Under the pieces are notes generated by a model that saw only the letters and a program-made list of their open reading frames with translations, was not told the origin of the DNA and did no database searches. Shown here one piece after another: positions 42,697-46,872 of a DNA stretch of 46,872 bases. A program made the translations under genes and the position numbers. The stretch is from Aquirhabdus sp. GTDB taxonomy: Bacteria > Pseudomonadota > Gammaproteobacteria > Pseudomonadales > Moraxellaceae. Location: the NCBI GenBank assembly GCA_030149815.1, contig JASLHI010000003.1:1-46872 (forward strand), in the 5' to 3' direction. Position 1 is the stretch's first letter, and the number at the start of each line of letters is the position of its first letter.

Positions 42697-43359
42697 ATGT
42701 CAGAACTGAGTAAAAAAATAGGCGATTTGCTGGATGCCGAAGATTTAGATAGTGCTTCAGCTTTGGTTGAGCGGGCACGACATGAAGACCCATTGTCAGC
42801 TGAAAACTGGGTTTTACAAAGTCAGCTCGCTTTAAAGCTTAAAAATACTCACGATGCAATGAATGCTGTACAGCATGCGTTACGTCTGTCACCTGATTTT
42901 CCACCTGCTCAATATCAAATGGCTTATGTCTTGCGTGCGCAATCGGATGTAGAGGGTGCGCTGGATTGGTATGCCAAGGCTTTTGCTGGTCACCCTGTAT
43001 TGGCAGATTCATTAGGCTGGTGTCGTGTGATGGTACTGGTCTTTGCAAAATATGCTTTGGCGCTACCAATCGCTGAATATTGGACGGTTCATCGTCCTGA
43101 TGAGGCAGCAGGTTGGTTTATGTATGGGACTTGTCGTCTGGCAATGCAACAGAAAGCATCAGCACAATTACTGCAAGCATGGTCGTTAGATTCTAGTATT
43201 TTAGATTTACCGAATAACCTTGGTGGTGCTTATCTCTTAGAAGGGGATTTGGTGCAGGCTGAGTATTGGTTAAGGGTTGCGCTAGAACGTCAGCCTGACG
43301 ATGAAAATACGCGAGCTAATCTTGATTTGCTTCGAAGGAGGCAATTGCGAATTGAGTAA
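42697..43359 (+). CDS. Tetratricopeptide repeat protein
   Basis: 220 residues from the ATG at 42697. No signal peptide. TPR helix pairs are seen: DAEDLDSASALVERARHEDP, NTHDAMNAVQHALRLSPDFP, DVEGALDWYAKAFAGHP, and the C-terminal GDLVQAEYWLRVALERQPDD. It is probably a cytoplasmic scaffold; the binding partner is unknown. It is the last gene before the second adhesin region. Confidence 0.75.
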   Translation: MSELSKKIGDLLDAEDLDSASALVERARHEDPLSAENWVLQSQLALKLKNTHDAMNAVQHALRLSPDFPPAQYQMAYVLRAQSDVEGALDWYAKAFAGHPVLADSLGWCRVMVLVFAKYALALPIAEYWTVHRPDEAAGWFMYGTCRLAMQQKASAQLLQAWSLDSSILDLPNNLGGAYLLEGDLVQAEYWLRVALERQPDDENTRANLDLLRRRQLRIE

Positions 43360-43834
43360 TATATGATCGATGAATGGTTGATTTTTGCAGATGGATAAAA
43401 TGTATACAAATTACACAATTTAAAAATAAAAAAATTTATGTAACCAATGAGTTACGAGCGATTATCATTTAAAAATTAAAAATTGTTAATATTCAACGTC
43501 TTTAGTGCTTTTTATGCTCATTTTTGTATGAAGTCCGATGGTTTTGTGTGGTTGACGAAAAGAATTGTGCGTGTAAAGTATGCGATAGTGGGTTTATGCC
43601 CTATTTTTTGTGAACCGTGTCACTTTTTTGAAGTATTTTTACTTCATGTTTAGCCCTGTAGTATGTTTTTTGTACATATGTGTGATGTAAATTTGTGTAT
43701 TTTTAAAATCTTCTTTTAATACAATAAATTATCGATATTCGTTTTTGGTATTTGTTTTGAATTGCTGTAGCGGAATTGTGTGCCATTTTGACTGATGGTG
43801 TGAAAAATAGATTTAAATATTTGGGATTTTGTAT
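43360..43834. other. Upstream region of adhesin gene, no gene recognised
   Basis: 475 AT-rich bases without a reading frame worth naming. It must hold the adhesin promoter, but no box is clear enough to mark. Confidence 0.4.
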
Positions 43835-46800
43835 ATGAATAAGGTTTATCGCGTCATCTGGAGTAAGGCACACAACATTTGGGTTGCTGTATCAGAAATT
43901 ACCAAAGCGCATGGTAAAGATAATCATTCTTCTGTAACTGCTAACGAAGCGGTCAGTGCGGATGGTAATGTTGAACAAAAATCTACGTATCCCCCTGTAA
44001 GACTTTCGTTGATCGCTGTTGCGGTCAGTTTTGTGTTTATGCATGGTGGAACGGTGTATGCGGCGTATACCGCTGGTGGTGGAACAGCAAGTGGTACTAA
44101 TTCGATTGCCATAGGTTCTAATACAGGTACAGCTCCTGTTTCAAACGGAACTGGTTCTATTGCTATTGGTTCTGGAGCGAAGACTACCGCTGCCGGTACT
44201 GAGGTAGGTGGTTCAGTCGCTATTGGTAATGGTGCTGTTACAACAAATACAAACTCTGTTGCAATTGGTCCAGGTGCGACTGCTGCAGGTGGCGGAAGCT
44301 TAGGCAGTGGTTATGCAACAGCTTTAGGGAATATTGCACAGGCTGGTGCATATAGTTCAACGGCATTCGGTTCGAATGCAATTGTTAATACTGGGGCGGC
44401 TGGTGGTTTGGCGATTGGTAATGATACGACTGCAGGTAGTACAACGGAGGGTGTTGCGACTATTGCTCTTGGTGGGGGCAATGGTGCTACTGGTGGTAGT
44501 TCTGCGCAAGCAATTGCGGATTATTCAATTGCAATGGGTCGTAATGCTGCAACTACTTCAAAATCTACGAGTAGTATTGCTATTGGTAATGCGACAACGG
44601 CATCTGCGGCAGGTGCTGTGGCAATTGGTGGGTTCTCTACTGCGAATGGTGTTGCTACGGCAGGCAAACTTGGTGCGACCGCTTCAGCGACGAATGCGGT
44701 TGCGATCGGTGGTATGGCTAGTGCGGGGAATGCTAACGATGTCGCACTGGGTGCTAGTAGTGTTACAGCGGCTCCGCATACAGGAACGTATACAATCACT
44801 GGTGCAACCCCGACACAGGGTTTGCCTGTAGCTGCGAATGGTGTAGTTTCGATTGGGGCAGCTGGAACTGAACGCCAAATCCAGAATGTCGCGGTTGGTG
44901 TCTTGTCGAGCACAAGTACTGATGCAATTAATGGATCGCAACTCTTTGCAACGAATACTGTAGTTACTGCAGTATCGACAGGCTTAAGCAATACCAATAG
45001 TTCTGTGTCGGTAGTATCGACAAGTTTAAGTGCGGTTTCGGCAAACTTGAGCGGTGTATCAAGTGGTTTAAGTGCAGTATCAAGTAATTTAAGTAGAGTA
45101 TCTAGTGGTTTAAGTGCCGTTAGTTCTAACTTGAGTGCAGTATCAACAGGTCTAAGCAACACGAATAGTTCTGTATCAGCAGTATCGACAGGCTTAAGTA
45201 ATACAAACAGTTCAGTGTCAGCGGTGTCTACAAGCTTAAGTGCTGTTTCAACGAACTTAAGCAGCGTATCTGCAGCGCTAAGCAGTGTTTCAACAGGCTT
45301 GAGCAACACAAATAGTTCAGTGTCTGCAGTGTCTACAGGCTTGAGCAACACGAACAGTTCAGTATCAGCAGTATCGACTGGCTTGAGCAATACCAATAGT
45401 TCTGTATCAGCGGTATCAACAGGCTTGAGCAACACAAATAGTTCAGTGTCTGCAGTGTCTACAGGCTTGAGCAATACAAACAGCTCTGTATCTGCGGTTA
45501 GCAGCAACTTGAGCAACGTTTCAACAGGCTTAAGCAACACCAATAGTTCTGTATCAGCAGTGTCTACAGGCTTGAGCAATACAAATAGCTCTGTATCTGC
45601 GGTTAGCAGCAACTTGAGCAACGTTTCAACAGGCTTGAGCAACACAAACAGTTCAGTGTCGGCGGTATCGACAGGCTTAAGTGCTGTTTCAACGAACTTA
45701 AGCAGCGTATCTGCAGCGCTAAGCAGTGTTTCAACAGGCTTGAGCAATACAAATAGTTCTGTATCGGCAGTGTCTACAGGCTTGAGCAATACAAACAGCT
45801 CTGTATCTGCGGTTAGCAGCAACTTGAGCAACGTTTCAACAGGTTTGAGCAATACAAACAGTTCAGTGTCAGCGGTGTCTACAAGCTTAAGTGCTGTTTC
45901 AACGAACTTGAGTAGCGTATCAAGTGGTTTGAGTGCTGAGTCTGCAGGCTTAAGCGCGGTCTCAAGTAATTTAAGTAAAGTATCGAGTGGTTTGAGTGCT
46001 GTTAGTTCTAATTTGAGTGCGGTATCAACAGGCTTGAGCAATACCAATAGTTCTGTATCGGCAGTGTCTACAGGCTTGAGCAATACAAACAGCTCTGTAT
46101 CTGCTGTATCAACAGGTCTGAGCAACACAAATAGTTCAGTGTCAGCAGTATCAACAGGCTTGAGCAACACAAATAGCTCTGTGTCTGCGGTTAGCAGCAA
46201 CTTGAGCAACGTTTCAACAGGCTTGAGCAACACGAACAGTTCAGTGTCTGCAGTGTCTACAGGTCTGAGCAACACAAATAGTTCAGTATCTGCAGTATCG
46301 ACAGGCTTAAGCAACACGAACAGTTCTGTATCTGCAGTATCAACAGGTTTGAGCAATACAAACAGCTCTGTGTCTGCGGTCAGCAGCAACTTGAGTAACG
46401 TTTCAACAGGTCTGAGCAACACAAACAGCTCTGTGTCTGCGGTCAGCAGCAACTTGAGCAACGTTTCAACAGGCTTGAGCAACACAACTAGTTCAGTATC
46501 TGCAGTATCGACAGGCTTAAGCAACACGAACAGTTCTGTATCTGCAGTATCAACAGGTTTGAGCAATACAAATAGTTCTGTATCTGCGGTATCAACCAGC
46601 TTGAGCAATACAAACAGTTCAGTGTCAGCAGTATCCACAGGTTTGAGCAATACAAACAGCTCTGTATCTGCGGTATCAACAGGCTTGAGCAATACCAATA
46701 GTTCTGTATCTGCAGTATCGACTGGCTTGAGCAATACAAACAGCTCTGTGTCTGCGGTCAGCAGCAACTTGAGCAACGTTTCAACAGGTCTGAGCAACAC

Positions 46801-46872
46801 AACTAGTTCAGTATCTGCAGTATCGACAGGCTTAAGCAACACGAACAGTTCTGTATCTGCAGTATCAACAGG
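43835..46872 (+). CDS. Trimeric autotransporter adhesin, N-terminal part (3' truncated by window edge)
   Basis: 1012 codons are open to the window end. Residues 1-27 (MNKVYRVIWSKAHNIWVAVS and on) are the extended signal peptide region of large autotransporters, followed by a hydrophobic signal core at 56-76 (LSLIAVAVSFVFMHGGTVYA). Residues about 85-340 form a YadA-type head with repeated SIAIG/SVAIG/NAVAIGG motifs. A neck (GTERQIQNVAVG, then DAINGSQLFATN) lies at about 344-375. From about residue 381 the stalk consists of heptads such as TGLSNTN, SSVSAVS and SNLSNVS, with L and V or T/N at the core positions. The anchor domain is not in this part. It would be a long surface fibre used for adhesion or biofilm. 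Confidence 0.93.
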   Translation, partial: MNKVYRVIWSKAHNIWVAVSEITKAHGKDNHSSVTANEAVSADGNVEQKSTYPPVRLSLIAVAVSFVFMHGGTVYAAYTAGGGTASGTNSIAIGSNTGTAPVSNGTGSIAIGSGAKTTAAGTEVGGSVAIGNGAVTTNTNSVAIGPGATAAGGGSLGSGYATALGNIAQAGAYSSTAFGSNAIVNTGAAGGLAIGNDTTAGSTTEGVATIALGGGNGATGGSSAQAIADYSIAMGRNAATTSKSTSSIAIGNATTASAAGAVAIGGFSTANGVATAGKLGATASATNAVAIGGMASAGNANDVALGASSVTAAPHTGTYTITGATPTQGLPVAANGVVSIGAAGTERQIQNVAVGVLSSTSTDAINGSQLFATNTVVTAVSTGLSNTNSSVSVVSTSLSAVSANLSGVSSGLSAVSSNLSRVSSGLSAVSSNLSAVSTGLSNTNSSVSAVSTGLSNTNSSVSAVSTSLSAVSTNLSSVSAALSSVSTGLSNTNSSVSAVSTGLSNTNSSVSAVSTGLSNTNSSVSAVSTGLSNTNSSVSAVSTGLSNTNSSVSAVSSNLSNVSTGLSNTNSSVSAVSTGLSNTNSSVSAVSSNLSNVSTGLSNTNSSVSAVSTGLSAVSTNLSSVSAALSSVSTGLSNTNSSVSAVSTGLSNTNSSVSAVSSNLSNVSTGLSNTNSSVSAVSTSLSAVSTNLSSVSSGLSAESAGLSAVSSNLSKVSSGLSAVSSNLSAVSTGLSNTNSSVSAVSTGLSNTNSSVSAVSTGLSNTNSSVSAVSTGLSNTNSSVSAVSSNLSNVSTGLSNTNSSVSAVSTGLSNTNSSVSAVSTGLSNTNSSVSAVSTGLSNTNSSVSAVSSNLSNVSTGLSNTNSSVSAVSSNLSNVSTGLSNTTSSVSAVSTGLSNTNSSVSAVSTGLSNTNSSVSAVSTSLSNTNSSVSAVSTGLSNTNSSVSAVSTGLSNTNSSVSAVSTGLSNTNSSVSAVSSNLSNVSTGLSNTTSSVSAVSTGLSNTNSSVSAVST
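44975..46872 (+). repeat. Long 42-bp tandem repeat array in adhesin stalk
   Basis: About 45 units of 42 bp or pairs of 21 bp, mostly TGLSNTN-SSVSAVS with SNLSNVS and TSLSAVS variants. Larger blocks recur almost unchanged, for example the segment with AGCAACTTGAGCAACGTT. Such arrays change length by slipped pairing and are hard to assemble. They match the units at 1-239 in type. Confidence 0.9.

Noticed and set aside
44521..46842. Very long minus-strand reading frame of 773 codons (repeated LLKPVDTADTEL-type units)
   Set aside because: It is the mirror of the adhesin repeat: 42-bp units without stops on the plus strand also lack stops in this frame. It has no ribosome site and a protein of low complexity, while the plus-strand frame has clear adhesin domains.
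44975..46872. CRISPR-like appearance of regular repeats
   Set aside because: Units are joined head to tail without unique spacers, are in frame, and code for stalk heptads.

Overview
The window reads as chromosomal DNA of an AT-rich gammaproteobacterium, most likely Acinetobacter or a close relative in the Moraxellaceae. The reasons are the dapA-bamC-purC order, OruR-like AraC regulators, a DcaP-like porin, YadA-type trimeric autotransporters with an extended signal peptide region, and a colicin-V-type export system. This assignment is inference; no rRNA or species marker is present.

Layout. (1) 1-6639: the C-terminal end of a trimeric autotransporter adhesin, a BamE-like exported protein (like a TpgA partner without its OmpA domain), then a 63-residue double-glycine leader peptide and a complete type I export system (CvaA-like adaptor, C39-peptidase ABC transporter, TolC-like channel). 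This looks like a microcin-type precursor and its exporter; no convincing immunity gene is seen. (2) 6640-17165: an accessory stretch with an unknown exported protein, a membrane diguanylate cyclase, a membrane EAL phosphodiesterase, two OruR-type AraC regulators, several small unknown genes, a solute-binding-like protein and AqpZ. Five copies of a 28-bp element with two half-sites 21 bp apart lie upstream of genes here, each pointing at the downstream gene; they may be sites of an AraC-type regulator. (3) 17519-20441: housekeeping block on the minus strand: tRNA-Ser(CGA), purC, bamC, dapA, tRNA-Gly(GCC). (4) 20732-39611: a large organosulfur-type acquisition island. It has an FMN monooxygenase of the NtaA/SnaA/DszA family, a nitroreductase-family protein, an aldo/keto reductase, a TauD/AtsK-type dioxygenase, an amidohydrolase, a DcaP-like porin, three SsuA-like binding proteins (two are lipoproteins), an MFS carrier, three SsuC-like permeases, two SsuB-like ATPases, SsuF, and a SfnR-like sigma-54 activator. 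Two near-consensus sigma-54 promoters sit in front of the monooxygenase and the amidohydrolase, tying the activator to the island. (5) 40044-43359: small conserved genes (BolA, SirB-like, orphan ParA, a lipoprotein, a TPR protein). (6) 43835-46872: the N-terminal part of a trimeric autotransporter whose long 42-bp repeat stalk runs off the end.

The window begins and ends inside the same type of adhesin repeat, in the same orientation. The last bases join to the first bases in reading frame and in repeat register. This could mean two paralogous adhesin genes flanking the region, or one gene with the record cut or closed inside the repeat. The essential chromosomal genes argue against a true 47-kb plasmid.
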